64,000 nt of DNA from NCBI RefSeq assembly GCF_030700285.1, contig NZ_JAUYZJ010000013.1, positions 79,835-143,834 of the forward strand, written 5' to 3'. How positions within the stretch are numbered: position 1 is the stretch's first letter; each line of letters begins with the position of its first letter. The notes beneath the pieces were generated by a model that was not told where the DNA came from, did no database searches, and saw only the letters and a program-made list of their open reading frames with translations. Shown piece after piece: positions 53,123-62,937 of this stretch. This DNA is from Methylobacterium sp. NEAU K. Lineage in GTDB: Bacteria > Pseudomonadota > Alphaproteobacteria > Rhizobiales > Beijerinckiaceae. A program made the translations under genes and the position numbers.

Positions 53123-54559
53123 CTAACCGGGCACGGACCGCCCGAGAGCCGCCATCCGTGGACCGGGGACCAAGCCGGCGGCCTGCGCGGCTCGGGCATG
53201 TTCCCGTTCCGGCAGCGCGGACGCGACGCCCGCGAAGACATAAAATAGCAGACTCTGGTCGACGGTTGGACCCGCGATGACGCTGCCCGTCAGCAGTGAC
53301 AAGCAGGCCACCCGGGCGGCGGACCGCACGTCTGCAGGATAGCTGCGCGGGGCCCCACGACGGACACCGAATACGGATGCCAGGAACAGCACATAGAACA
53401 CGGCGCCAGGAATACCGACGTTCGACAAGACGGCGAGCGGAAAGCTTGAGGTACGGTTGGTCCCGAGCCCGACGCCGAGGCCCCAGGAATCGATGAAGTT
53501 CTTCCACGCATAAGCATTCCACGACGAGCGCTGAACGCCCGAACTTGTTTCCGCTTTGCTCAACACGAGCGTATCGACATAGTCGTATATCTTTGCAGCG
53601 GTCCCATCGGTGACCAGCGCGATCAGCACGAGCGTGCAGATCACCAGCGGACCAGCGATCACCGTCGCCGCACTGAAGCGGTCTTGCCGACGCAGACTGC
53701 AGCGTCGCAGCGCCGTTGCATACAGAAGCGCGAGGACCGCCACGGATCCCACCAGCCCCGTCGACGAAGTGGAGAAGACGACAAAGAGCACCGAGAGCAG
53801 CGCCAAAGGCCCAGTCACGAGGGGTTTGCGGCCATAGAGCCAGAGCATGCCGGTGAATCCGAAAGCGCCTAGCGTCATCCCGGCAAAGGCAGAGGCCTCC
53901 GGCCAGGCGCCGATGATGCGCCTCATGTTGCCCACGGTTTCTTCGTCGTGGAATGTATATTGGGCGTTGCGGATGAATTGCAGCGCGTCTTGCGTACCGG
54001 TCGCGCTGGTCACAAGATCCAAGACGCCGAAGCCGATATTGACCGCCGCATAGGCGATCAGCGCGTTGGTAAGCGTCTCGAAACCGCTGCGCGTCGAGCC
54101 GACCGTTGAAATGATGACGAAGCACAGGAGGTCGCCGATCAAATAGATGGGCTGGGTGAAATTGCTGGAGACCGGACCGAGCGGCACGACACCGTCGCTC
54201 GTCGCCAGATGCGCCGAGGCGCCGAGGGGTACGATATAGGTCTGATCGGCGAACAGCCGAGGCATCACGTAGCTGCTCAACACCCCGTATAAGACGAGGC
54301 ACAGCAGCCAGAATCCAGGCTCCGTGATCTTCAACGCTTCGAGCGTCTCGACGGAGGTCCGGCGCCAGAACAGCGTCGAAGCGGCGAGGAAGACCAGGAA
54401 CAGGTGCGCCGGCTGTACGTTTGCGCCCCCGATCAGAAGGGCAGCGGCGGATCCGAGGGTGCAGAAGATCACGAATGCCATGACGGTCGAGCGTGTCCCG
54501 AACAGCAGGCAGAACAGGCCGACGAGAATCGTTATCGCTCCGATCGGCTCAAAGCTCAT
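53123..54559 (-). CDS. O-antigen ligase/Wzy-like polysaccharide polymerase
   Basis: This integral membrane protein has 478 residues and about eleven hydrophobic segments, including GAITILVGLFCLLFG at the start and PLALLSVLFVVFSTSSTGLVGSVAVLALL in the middle. Between late segments lies a large periplasmic loop with SSWNAYAWKNFIDSWGLGVGLGTNRTSSFPLAVLSNVG. That fits the Wzy_C/O-antigen ligase pattern, in which conserved Gly and Arg residues follow the loop. Given Wzx, a co-polymerase and an OPX protein nearby, the polymerase role is more likely than ligation to lipid A. It ends convergent with the GT4 gene; the OPX gene lies upstream on the same strand. Confidence 0.83.
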   Translation of the reverse strand: MSFEPIGAITILVGLFCLLFGTRSTVMAFVIFCTLGSAAALLIGGANVQPAHLFLVFLAASTLFWRRTSVETLEALKITEPGFWLLCLVLYGVLSSYVMPRLFADQTYIVPLGASAHLATSDGVVPLGPVSSNFTQPIYLIGDLLCFVIISTVGSTRSGFETLTNALIAYAAVNIGFGVLDLVTSATGTQDALQFIRNAQYTFHDEETVGNMRRIIGAWPEASAFAGMTLGAFGFTGMLWLYGRKPLVTGPLALLSVLFVVFSTSSTGLVGSVAVLALLYATALRRCSLRRQDRFSAATVIAGPLVICTLVLIALVTDGTAAKIYDYVDTLVLSKAETSSGVQRSSWNAYAWKNFIDSWGLGVGLGTNRTSSFPLAVLSNVGIPGAVFYVLFLASVFGVRRGAPRSYPADVRSAARVACLSLLTGSVIAGPTVDQSLLFYVFAGVASALPEREHARAAQAAGLVPGPRMAALGRSVPG

Positions 54560-54710
54560 GATCCGCCATCCCTGAAGGGAGAATCTCCCGGCTGCCCACC
54601 AACGTCGTGCTCCACCGCACTGGCGACGTCCTCGCGATCAGACCCGCGGGATCGCGACGCCCGCACGCCCGCATCGCCCAACAACGGTGTCCCATCTCGT
54701 TCGAGGTCGT

Positions 54711-56072
54711 CTAGCGATCCGCACTCTCCGCGGCCCTGCGTACGCCATCCTGAGTCGCCGGCCCGCTGCGGCTGGAGCTCACCCCGTCCGACGGACGGCG
54801 CTGCGCGGTCGGCGGCGTCGCCTCCCCCGTCTTGCCGGCTTGTTGCCGAAGGAGCGTCACCCGTACCACATCACCGGGCTCGACCCGGACATCTTCCTGG
54901 GCGAGCGAGGTGCTTGAGGACTCACCGGTCCTCCGGGTGATCTCGTAGCGGGGCACCAACATCTCGCTCATGTCATCGCCATTGCCGAGCATCTGCGACT
55001 CCGCATCGGCCACAAGCCTCTCGGTGGTACGGGCCTTCTCGTCGTTCTGGTTGAGCTTGAGACGCGTTTCTGCCGCTTCGGTGAGCGCCTCGCGACGGAA
55101 ACGCGCCCGGAGTTCGATGATGTCGCGCTCGGCGCGTGTCAGGCTCTGCTGGGCGCGCAGCATCGCCACCTGCACGTCGAGGCGGCTGCTCTCGAACGAG
55201 GCTTGGCTCTGCTCGGCCGCCAGTTTCCTCGGCGTGATCGTCAGCCCCTTCGCGACGAGGTCGTTGACCAGGTTCAGTTCGCCCCGGCTCAGTTCGAGCT
55301 GACGATCGAGCGTCTTGGACTTGTTCTCGAGCGCGCTCATTTCGCCCCGGAAACTGTTCATCGACTGCTCGATTGCCGAGACCTCGGCCTTGACCGAGTT
55401 CCGCCGGGTCTCGAACAGCAATTGCTCCCCGCGCATCGCCTGCTCCGCGCGGGCCTTGTCCGCAGCCCCCTTAAGATCTTCGCCGAATGCGATCGCATCC
55501 GCGCCGGCGATCTCCGCGTCGAGGCGCGCTTGCTTGGCCGCCAGGGCGATGCGTTCGGCAGCGAGCGTCCGCAACTCGCCGCGCGACGTGACCACCTCGC
55601 GCCGCACCAGGCGCGGATCCGTGGAGCGCAGCAGCCCCTGCGCGGTGCTGACGGCTTGCAGGACGGTGAGACCGGGCTGGTACTCATACTTCCCCGGCTG
55701 CTGAACGGCGCCCGTGATGTAATAGGGTCGGTACTTCGCGACCTCGACGGATGCCGCCGGCGTCTCGGCCAGATCGGCAGCAAGCTTCAGAGCGTTGCCG
55801 ATCGCACCGGCGAGGTCGAACGGCGTACCGCCCGCCGCCTTGATTTGACCGATCAGGGGCAGCGAGACGGTGCCATCCGCGGCCACGGTGAATTCGCCAT
55901 TCAGGGCGGTCCAGGAATAGGCTTCGCCTGTGTTACGGCGCAGATCATAGACACGAATCGTCAGATGATCTTGTGGGCCGAGTAGGTACCGCCCCGAGAT
56001 TTCGGCGGCTGAAGCTGCGAGTATGCTGGCTACCACCAATACGCAAGACGCAGCGATCTGCCGCAAGTACAT
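54711..56072 (-). CDS. Polysaccharide export protein with long coiled coil (ExoF-like OPX)
   Basis: This periplasmic/outer-membrane export component has 453 residues. A signal peptide ends near residue 22 (VLVVASILAASA). A polysaccharide-export domain (about 27-115, YLLGPQDHLTIRVYDLR, DGTVSLPLIGQI) and a SLBB-type domain (about 125-170, PYYITGAVQQPGKYEYQPGLTVLQAV) follow. Then a very long helical region (about 175-395) is rich in Ala, Glu, Arg and Leu heptads, and a short beta-like C-terminus ends the protein. This resembles rhizobial ExoF rather than Wza. ATG at 56072 has GAGGAG seven bases upstream. A candidate promoter lies about 90 bases further up. Confidence 0.9.
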   Translation of the reverse strand: MYLRQIAASCVLVVASILAASAAEISGRYLLGPQDHLTIRVYDLRRNTGEAYSWTALNGEFTVAADGTVSLPLIGQIKAAGGTPFDLAGAIGNALKLAADLAETPAASVEVAKYRPYYITGAVQQPGKYEYQPGLTVLQAVSTAQGLLRSTDPRLVRREVVTSRGELRTLAAERIALAAKQARLDAEIAGADAIAFGEDLKGAADKARAEQAMRGEQLLFETRRNSVKAEVSAIEQSMNSFRGEMSALENKSKTLDRQLELSRGELNLVNDLVAKGLTITPRKLAAEQSQASFESSRLDVQVAMLRAQQSLTRAERDIIELRARFRREALTEAAETRLKLNQNDEKARTTERLVADAESQMLGNGDDMSEMLVPRYEITRRTGESSSTSLAQEDVRVEPGDVVRVTLLRQQAGKTGEATPPTAQRRPSDGVSSSRSGPATQDGVRRAAESADR

Positions 56073-56158
56073 CCAATTCTCCTCGATCGAGACCCGGTTC
56101 AACCGACCTGCCTTGGCACACCCCGTCACTGCAGGAGACGGATCGCGATGCGTGACAA

Positions 56159-56270
56159 AATCTTATTTTATACCATATCAGGCAACACTCAACCCGTCCC
56201 GCAGTTTAGATAAATCGCTGACGAAAGCCGACTGTCGAAAAGCCAATTGACGGACAGATAATCTTATTTT
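56159..56270. repeat. 11-bp direct repeat flanking the OPX promoter region
   Basis: AATCTTATTTT occurs at 56159-56169 and again at 56260-56270, both in the AT-rich spacer between wzx and the OPX gene. The inner copy overlaps the candidate -10 element. This may be a regulator site or chance in AT-rich DNA. Confidence 0.35.
56165..56192 (-). promoter_or_regulatory. Candidate promoter of the OPX gene
   Basis: On the minus strand TTGAGT (56192-56187) is followed after 16 bases by TAAAAT (56170-56165), each close to sigma-70 consensus. The start codon follows about 92 bases later. Confidence 0.45.
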
Positions 56271-56339
56271 GATCTTAGACACGGAAAGACAGCATAACCC
56301 GATCGGATTTGGGCCCGGATCGCGTTCCAGGGCGTCCGA

Positions 56340-57755
56340 TTATTGCTGCAGCGCGCGCAGCCGGAATCCCAAAACATGCATGCTGGCACCATAGACCAAC
56401 GCCCCGCAGGTTACCATCGCCACAAGGGCGCCGATCAGTCCAATATCGACGCGCCGCAACGTTTCTTGCAGGACGAGGACGGAGGCCGTCATCACAGCGC
56501 ACGAAACCCCGACCTGCCATAGATTTCGCAATTGCGTCGCGATACTTGCGTCGATCAGTCGCCGCGCGTAGATCGCACTGACGAGAAGATGCAGGGTCGC
56601 CGCCACGACGCGCGCGTACAGCATCAGCAGCAAGCCACCTATGTAGAAACCCGATGTCATCAGCGCGATTTTTATGATCGAGTCGATGACATTGATCCTA
56701 AGCAATAAATTCGGCTCATCGACTGCAAGGCATAGCGAAGAGACCGGCTGGTAATACGCAGTGAACATCACCGCCAGGGACAACCAGCGCAGGTAGATGG
56801 CGGCCGAACTCCACTGGCTTCCGAGAACCACGCCGACGATCTGGTCCGCCGTCAGCGCAATCCCCAGCCCCGCGGGCAGGGATATGAACATCGTCAACCG
56901 TGCAGCCTTCAGGAAGGATAGGCGCAAGCGCCTGCGATCATTCGAGATCGTCGCGAATGCCGCCATCACCGGTCGCATCGCAGGACCGATCAGGCTCTGG
57001 GTTGGCAGGACCGCGAAGTCGCCAGCGACGGTGTATCGCCCCAAGATCGACTTATCGACATTGTAGCCGAGGAACACGCGATCATACTGCCAGCTGATTG
57101 CGGCCACGATCTGTGAGGACGTGAACCAGCCCGTGAAGGCGGAGAAGTCGCGAAGCTCGGCCATAGAGAGCGCGGGCCGGTAGGGCGCCAGGACATAGGA
57201 CAGCACCGTCGGCATGATGGACGACGCGACCGGATTGATGACGAGCGCCCAGTAGCCGCCTCCAGCGTACAGCGTCGCGACCGACAGGAGCGCGGCGATG
57301 ACCTTCCCCGAGAAATCCGTGATGAATGAGATCCGGAAATCGAGATCCCGGAAAAAATGCACCATCATGGGGTTGTAGAGGCTGCGCGCGATCGGCCCGA
57401 CGGAAAGCGCGATGATGAGAACGATGAGGCGCGGATCTCCGTAGATGTGGGCAGCCGGCCACGCCGCCACGATCATCAACAGCGCGATGACGCCACCCCG
57501 CAGCAACCCCAGCGTGAAGGCGGTGTCGATATGGGATTTCTCGATCTTCGGCAGGCGCATCAGGGCCTGAACCAAGGGTATCTCGAGAACCATCTCGACG
57601 ATCGAGACGAGGGACACGGCGATCGCCGTGAGGCCGAAATCGGCCGGCGTCAGGATCCTTGCAAGGATGAGCAAGGTCACAAGGTCGATCACGCGCGCGG
57701 ACGTTCGGGCCGCGACGCTCCAACCGGCGCCGCGCAACGTCTTGAGGGAGAGCAT
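56340..57755 (-). CDS. Wzx-like polysaccharide flippase (MOP superfamily)
   Basis: This protein flips lipid-linked repeat units across the inner membrane. The 471 residues show about twelve to fourteen hydrophobic segments, starting SVAARTSARVIDLVTLLILARILTPADFGLTAIAVSLVSI, the typical N-terminal text of MOP/RfbX-type exporters (LARxLxPxDFG). Similar segments continue with GRYTVAGDFAVLPTQSLIGPAMRPVMAAFA. It is on the same strand as the OPX and polymerase genes. The start ATG at 57755 is followed by MLSLKTLRGAGWSV. Family assignment is sound; specificity is set by the unknown repeat unit. Confidence 0.9.
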   Translation of the reverse strand: MLSLKTLRGAGWSVAARTSARVIDLVTLLILARILTPADFGLTAIAVSLVSIVEMVLEIPLVQALMRLPKIEKSHIDTAFTLGLLRGGVIALLMIVAAWPAAHIYGDPRLIVLIIALSVGPIARSLYNPMMVHFFRDLDFRISFITDFSGKVIAALLSVATLYAGGGYWALVINPVASSIMPTVLSYVLAPYRPALSMAELRDFSAFTGWFTSSQIVAAISWQYDRVFLGYNVDKSILGRYTVAGDFAVLPTQSLIGPAMRPVMAAFATISNDRRRLRLSFLKAARLTMFISLPAGLGIALTADQIVGVVLGSQWSSAAIYLRWLSLAVMFTAYYQPVSSLCLAVDEPNLLLRINVIDSIIKIALMTSGFYIGGLLLMLYARVVAATLHLLVSAIYARRLIDASIATQLRNLWQVGVSCAVMTASVLVLQETLRRVDIGLIGALVAMVTCGALVYGASMHVLGFRLRALQQ

Positions 57756-58025
57756 GAACCGATCCTACGGGAAGCGATGTTCGGCGTCAGCAGCCCGGGA
57801 GAATACCGGGCCGCTGGCGCTGCAGATAAGACCCGATGTGGGCAATACGGCGGTGAAGAGCCTCGTCCAGCCCATCGGCCGGGCGCACGTCATGGAACCT
57901 TGCGTTACGCCTGACGGCGCCCGGCCCAGGCGCGGCAGACGGCTCGGGAAAACAGGGGGTGTCGGTGCAAGGACTGAGCCGCAATTCGCAATTGCGAACC
58001 GCTCGGACATGGCTCCGGATTGGCA

Positions 58026-59120
58026 TTATGGCTCGGACCGAACCGGGGTCGTCGCTGGCTCGGCCTTGGGTCCGGCGGCGTGGCGGTAGACCGCGATCGT
58101 GTCGCGCGCGACACGATCAATCCGCAGGTGGTCGACATTGACCTGGCTCTTCGTCTTCCAGGAGCGCAACAGGCTGGGATCTGCAAGAAGCGTCCCGAGA
58201 GCCTCCGCGAGTTTGTCAGGAGAATGGGCTGGTACGAGGATCCCCGATCGCCCGTGATCTAGAAGTTCCGGGATACCGTCGACCTGCGTCGCGATCACCG
58301 CACATCCGGCCTCCCGCGCCTCGGAGAGCACGAGCGGTGCCGGATCGGCATGGGAGGGAAGCACGAAGACATCCGCACCCAGCATCCACGGATAGGGATC
58401 CTGCTGCGAACCCGTGAAAGTAATCGCGGCGGCGGAGGCCAGGCCGCGCGCCATCTCGGTATACGTCTCCTGGTGCGGGCCGCCGCCAATTACGTAGAGC
58501 CGCGAAGCCGGATGCTGCGGATAGACCCGGTCGAACGCCTGGAGGAGATCGGGCAGCCCCTTGCGCGGATGAAGGCCGCCGACGAAGAGGATGGCGGGAT
58601 GATCCAGGGATTTCGGGATCTCGGAGCGGCCGCGCATGCGTGCGGCACCGATGGTCCCGTTGAGCACGACGTCGATGCGAGAAGCCGGGATCCCGCGCTT
58701 CTGCATGGATTCGGCGACGGCCGCACTCACCGCGATGACGCGGTCCCCCAGGCCCATGAGGATGGCGCCCTGCTCGAACTCGTTGTGCACCGTGGTGACG
58801 AGGGCGACCCGCGCCAGCTTGCAGGCCGGCCAAGCCAGAACCGCGCTCGTCATCATGTGCGCGTGAACGATGTCCGGCCGCCATCGCCTGAGCAACGCCG
58901 CAAGCCCGAACATGGATTTCAGGATCGCCAACGGGCGCCGCTCGTGGTTCACCGCGAAGGTCTCGACCCCGTTCTCCCGGAGCAGGGCGTCGAAATCGCC
59001 GCCCTGGCTTGCCATCGCCACGGTATGGCCGAGCTTGACCTGCGCGCAGGCAAGATCGACCGCCGCGTGAACATGGCCGTTCAGTCGGCGCGTATGGTTG
59101 AGAAGATGCAGGATGCGCAC
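58026..59120 (-). CDS. GT4-family glycosyltransferase
   Basis: This 364-residue GT-B transferase begins MRILHLLNHTRRLNGHVHAAVDLA, the usual first strand and glycine loop. It contains PAILFVGGLHPRKGLPDLLQAF and SHADPAPLVLSEAREAGCAVIATQVDGIPELL, which carries the donor-binding region (Glu in LSEA and the following loop). It has no membrane segment. About 270 bases separate it from wzx downstream. It would add one sugar to the lipid-linked repeat unit; the donor is unknown. Confidence 0.9.
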   Translation of the reverse strand: MRILHLLNHTRRLNGHVHAAVDLACAQVKLGHTVAMASQGGDFDALLRENGVETFAVNHERRPLAILKSMFGLAALLRRWRPDIVHAHMMTSAVLAWPACKLARVALVTTVHNEFEQGAILMGLGDRVIAVSAAVAESMQKRGIPASRIDVVLNGTIGAARMRGRSEIPKSLDHPAILFVGGLHPRKGLPDLLQAFDRVYPQHPASRLYVIGGGPHQETYTEMARGLASAAAITFTGSQQDPYPWMLGADVFVLPSHADPAPLVLSEAREAGCAVIATQVDGIPELLDHGRSGILVPAHSPDKLAEALGTLLADPSLLRSWKTKSQVNVDHLRIDRVARDTIAVYRHAAGPKAEPATTPVRSEP

Positions 59121-59314
59121 GTTACACCAATACCCGTTGTTTTGCGGAGCCCGACCTCGCCGCCGGCATCGAACGGATGGTGAAGCCGGTCGTCACGTGA
59201 GAATGAGGCCTCGATCAGACAGGAAGTTTAATGCAAATCGCCCATGCCCCGCTCGCGCATGCGCCTACGATCTTTGATAAGAAAAGGAAATTAGCGCCTG
59301 CCGATCTGCGTGAT

Positions 59315-60466
59315 CTACTCCTGTTTGGAGACATTCGCGGCACGCAGGAATTGGTATACCGAACGGCGCCCGACGGAAAACCGGAACGCGAGAAGAGCCT
59401 GCGCCTGGCGGATGGGCGCCAGGGACAGCGCCAGCAGAAACAGCGCGTTCGAAACCTTCCATTTGACGGGACGCGGTTCCGTGAAGACGGTTCGGAGCAG
59501 CATCAGGAAGGACCTAAAACCGCATCGAACGCCGCGGAAAATCGCGGCGGAGAACTCCATCAATCGAAAGTAATAGGTCTTTTCCGTTTCGACGAGGACG
59601 ACATCCGGCCGCATCTCGCGCAGCAACCTACGCAGATGCGCCAGCCGGAGCTGAAAACGTCGAAGATCGCGATCGAACGTCATGGCTTGCGGCTTCCGTC
59701 CGAGGCCCGAGTCGTTTCGTCCATGGACGCGATACAATCCGAGGCTTTCGGACAGGCTGACGACGTCGCCCAGAAAGGGTGCGATCAGGAGGATCACGCC
59801 ATCGACCGCCCGATCGTAGTCGCATTGGTGGAGGACTTCGCAGACGTCGCGTCGGAACACGTTTCCGGAGGTTGGGGGGGTCTGGTAGACGCCCGAGCGT
59901 AGGATCTCGTTGACGATCTTATCCTGGCCGCGAAAAGCTTCGAGCGCCGGATATGGATCAGCGATAACATGTCCGGACGCGTCGACGCAGGTCAGGCAGA
60001 ACTGAACTTTGGCGACGCCCGGATCGAGCCTCTTCAGAATCTGTTCGATCGCGCCGGGCAGCAACTCGTCGTCGGCATCCAAGAAAAGTACGAACGGCGC
60101 ACGCGTATGGCTGAGACCGTACAGACAGGCGGATCGTTGGCCACTATTCGCGATGCGAAACGCACGAACGCCAGCCCGCTGAATGACATCCCACGACCCA
60201 TCCGTCGACCCATCATCGACGACAACCAATTCGCAATCGGCAATATTCTGGCTGATGACGCTTTGTATCGCCCTGCCGACATAAGCCTCGTAATTAAAAC
60301 ATGTGATCACAACGGCTATCGTTGGGCCTGTCGCCACGGCTGGCTTCTTCCTCGCTTCGCATCCCCGCACACTCGGCTCGTTCCGAACGCACCCGTCCGC
60401 GTGGTCAAGGGCGCCAGAATAGATCGAATTGCCTCCGAAATCCACCGGAGGGAAAGTTTCGTACAA
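59315..60466 (-). CDS. GT2-family glycosyltransferase
   Basis: This 383-residue GT-A transferase has the family 2 pattern after about 47 variable residues: TIAVVITCFNYEAYVGRAIQSV, LVVVDDGSTDGSW, and LFLDADDELLPGAIEQIL with the metal-binding DAD. The C-terminal about 120 residues contain a basic amphipathic region and a hydrophobic stretch (NALFLLALSLAPI) that may touch the membrane. The N-terminal extension makes the start at 60466 uncertain; a later GTG is possible. Codon use is mixed and GC lower than in housekeeping genes. It is part of the repeat-unit assembly set. Confidence 0.86.
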   Translation of the reverse strand: MYETFPPVDFGGNSIYSGALDHADGCVRNEPSVRGCEARKKPAVATGPTIAVVITCFNYEAYVGRAIQSVISQNIADCELVVVDDGSTDGSWDVIQRAGVRAFRIANSGQRSACLYGLSHTRAPFVLFLDADDELLPGAIEQILKRLDPGVAKVQFCLTCVDASGHVIADPYPALEAFRGQDKIVNEILRSGVYQTPPTSGNVFRRDVCEVLHQCDYDRAVDGVILLIAPFLGDVVSLSESLGLYRVHGRNDSGLGRKPQAMTFDRDLRRFQLRLAHLRRLLREMRPDVVLVETEKTYYFRLMEFSAAIFRGVRCGFRSFLMLLRTVFTEPRPVKWKVSNALFLLALSLAPIRQAQALLAFRFSVGRRSVYQFLRAANVSKQE

Positions 60467-60734
60467 TGGAAATAATCTTCAAGGCCAGCGAAACTGGTCG
60501 AGCGACGAAGCGCCTTTACGATTCATAATTCATGCTGACGATCACTTTGGCGCGAGGACGCATGCCGTCCCGGATTCGCAATTCGAGCCGTAGCGGCAAC
60601 GCTTAAGGGAGTTGCGGCGCCGTCCGGCGCCTGGAATGACGCCACGGCCGGCATCGTGCCGCCGCCGGGCCGCCGCCTCATACGGCCCGCGATGAAGCGA
60701 CCGCTTGCCGGCCCGAGAAACGCCGGCTATCGGC

Positions 60735-62033
60735 TCAGGCGCGTGCCCGCAGTTGCGCTTCGGCGTTCTGCGTAGAGACGCGCGCCGTCGGCTGATAATC
60801 GAAACCGCCCTGCCGCCCGAAAGACTCGACGCCGAACGCGCGCAGCTTGGCCAGGGCCGCCGCGACCTTCTCCTGTGCCCGGTTGACGTAAACGGGGTAG
60901 GCATGGGGAACAAGCCGGCTCCCCTCCAGCGTCAGATCGCCGGCGAACAGGTTATTGCGCGAGACATGCGACCGAAAGTCTTGTTCCGCGAACTCGATAC
61001 TGTCCCGCGCTTGAGACGCGATAACTTCCACACCAAAGTACTCGCGGCCCTCAATCGCGCCATAGAAATCTGAATACACAGTCAGTCTCTTCCAACATCC
61101 ATCGTGAGAAAAATTATACAGCACGGAACAGTCGAAACCGCGTCGACCCGAAAAACTGAAAAACAGGCTGATGAGCGTCACCGACGTGAGATCTGCGTCG
61201 ACGCCCAATCGGCAAGACGCCAGTGCTCGATTAATCGGGATCGTGGAAATGATCCGCTTCCCGACATAACGGTCGTCACCCGCCTCTACGACGAATCCGG
61301 GACCCGCCTTCCGAATGAGATCGATCTCGCATCCGAGGCGAAAGACTACGCCTTGTCGACGCAGCTTTTCGGCCGCGATGGAATACAGGTCGTGATATCC
61401 CGATCTCGGCCGGGCAAGCTGTCGGTTGGTTGGCACGACCGATTTATGGCGAGTCAGATGCCGAAGCAAAGCTTTCGGCGAGGAATGCTCCTTGAGCCAG
61501 AGCATGCGCTTTTCGGCAAAATCGAGGTCCACCTTCTCCGCCGCTACGCCGAAGAAACGCATCATGTAGCTTTCCAGACCCGATCGTCTCAGAAGATAAT
61601 CCCCGATCCAATAGCGCGCGAAATCGCGAGCGTTGTCGATCTTCGCTCTGGCGAACCTTGAGAACAGAACGGACAGGCCGATTCTTGCGCATCCCCATAA
61701 GCCAGAACGCAAAATATCTTCTTTAATGGACAGCGGATAGCTCGCAACTGCGCCCTGCGGCGTCAATTTTCCCCAACTCGGGTCGATCGGGACATAGTCG
61801 GACAGCATTTCAGGGAAATGCGCCAACAGAGGCGAGTCATCCTGAAATATGAAGCTCCCGATATCGAACGTATACGGCCCAATGGAACAATCGATATGAT
61901 TGCCGCCGAGTCTATCAAACTCATCAATAACAATAATTCTTCTGCATCCTTGCTCCTTCAAGACCGACGCCGAAACGAGGCCTGTTATTCCAGCGCCAAG
62001 AATGATCGCGTCGTAATCGACAGTCGAAACCAT
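60735..62033 (-). CDS. FAD-dependent oxidoreductase, UDP-galactopyranose mutase-like
   Basis: This 432-residue flavoprotein opens DYDAIILGAGITGLVSASVLKEQG (Rossmann FAD motif) and continues IVIDEFDRLGGNHID, matching the second FAD motif of Glf and protoporphyrinogen-oxidase-like enzymes. Later parts (PRSGYHDLYSIAAEKLRRQGVVFRLGCEI and the C-terminal FGRQGGFDYQPTARV) have the amine-oxidase-type layout. In this context it may convert a nucleotide sugar between pyranose and furanose forms, but active-site arginines of true Glf could not be assigned. ATG at 62033 is preferred to an upstream one that lacks a ribosome site. Confidence 0.75.
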   Translation of the reverse strand: MVSTVDYDAIILGAGITGLVSASVLKEQGCRRIIVIDEFDRLGGNHIDCSIGPYTFDIGSFIFQDDSPLLAHFPEMLSDYVPIDPSWGKLTPQGAVASYPLSIKEDILRSGLWGCARIGLSVLFSRFARAKIDNARDFARYWIGDYLLRRSGLESYMMRFFGVAAEKVDLDFAEKRMLWLKEHSSPKALLRHLTRHKSVVPTNRQLARPRSGYHDLYSIAAEKLRRQGVVFRLGCEIDLIRKAGPGFVVEAGDDRYVGKRIISTIPINRALASCRLGVDADLTSVTLISLFFSFSGRRGFDCSVLYNFSHDGCWKRLTVYSDFYGAIEGREYFGVEVIASQARDSIEFAEQDFRSHVSRNNLFAGDLTLEGSRLVPHAYPVYVNRAQEKVAAALAKLRAFGVESFGRQGGFDYQPTARVSTQNAEAQLRARA

Positions 62034-62937
62034 GTTTTCTCGGATAGCCGGGGCCGCTTGGTCAACCATAAGTTACATCACCATATCGATCGGGATCCGC
62101 TCACAAAATCGCCCGGCGGGTGACAAAATCAGTCCAGATTCGAAAACAAGACCACGAGAATGGCTTTTGTCTCGAATCATCACCCGGACATTTCGCTGCA
62201 AATGCTGCGCCGATTTTTCGTCTATAACGCATCCGGGACGGATTGGTAAATCTGTCTTCCGTGCCGGATTAAAGTTATTTTCGAACAAATTCTGAGATGA
62301 TTGCGGTTTTAGAGCGACATGGAATAGGCCGGTCCCAGTTCGATCCCTGTGGGATCCCCGCGAAAAGCCGCGTTGGCCGCGTCGCCCAGTGTGACGCAGC
62401 GCGACCTGGCTCAACCGCCCACCATAGGACGCCGCTGAACGCCACAGCCGCGACGATCCCGCTCTGGTATTTGAATCCGTGCGGTCATCTAAACCGAAGT
62501 CGACGGTCGCCGGGAAGACGTGGCGCGCGACGGTCGAGGATGCGCTTTCGGTCCGGCCTTTTCGCCGGGGCCGATCCGGCGATGGATCGCGGAAGTGATG
62601 GCGTTACCTTCGCTCTCGCGCAGACGGATGCGCGAGGGGGCCGGCCGTTCACGCGCGCGCAGGCGGGAGCGACGCAGGCAGCCGCGAACCCCCCATACCG
62701 CCACGGGAACCGACAGGCACGGACGGCATGCTGGACCGCATCCCCGGCAAGTGCCCACAGGATGCGCCTCGAATCGGGCGCAATGACTCCGTGCTGCGCC
62801 ATGCGAGGGGGTCATTCCCGCCACACCGCTCGCGACCGAAGGCCAGGCGGTTGGAAGCAGGAGAGGGCCTCAAGACAAGGGCTCGACCCCGCTCCCGATT
62901 GCAAAGCGACCGCGAGCGGGGTGGCGGAACGCGCCGC
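62034..62937. other. Long non-coding stretch at the right side of the polysaccharide locus
   Basis: About 900 bases without a supported gene, the longest such stretch in the window. The first 270 are AT-rich like the locus, and the remainder is GC-rich with scattered frames in both strands that carry no recognisable motif or ribosome site. The boundary near 62300 may mark the edge of the transferred segment. I see no IS ends, tRNA or strong hairpin. Confidence 0.5.
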
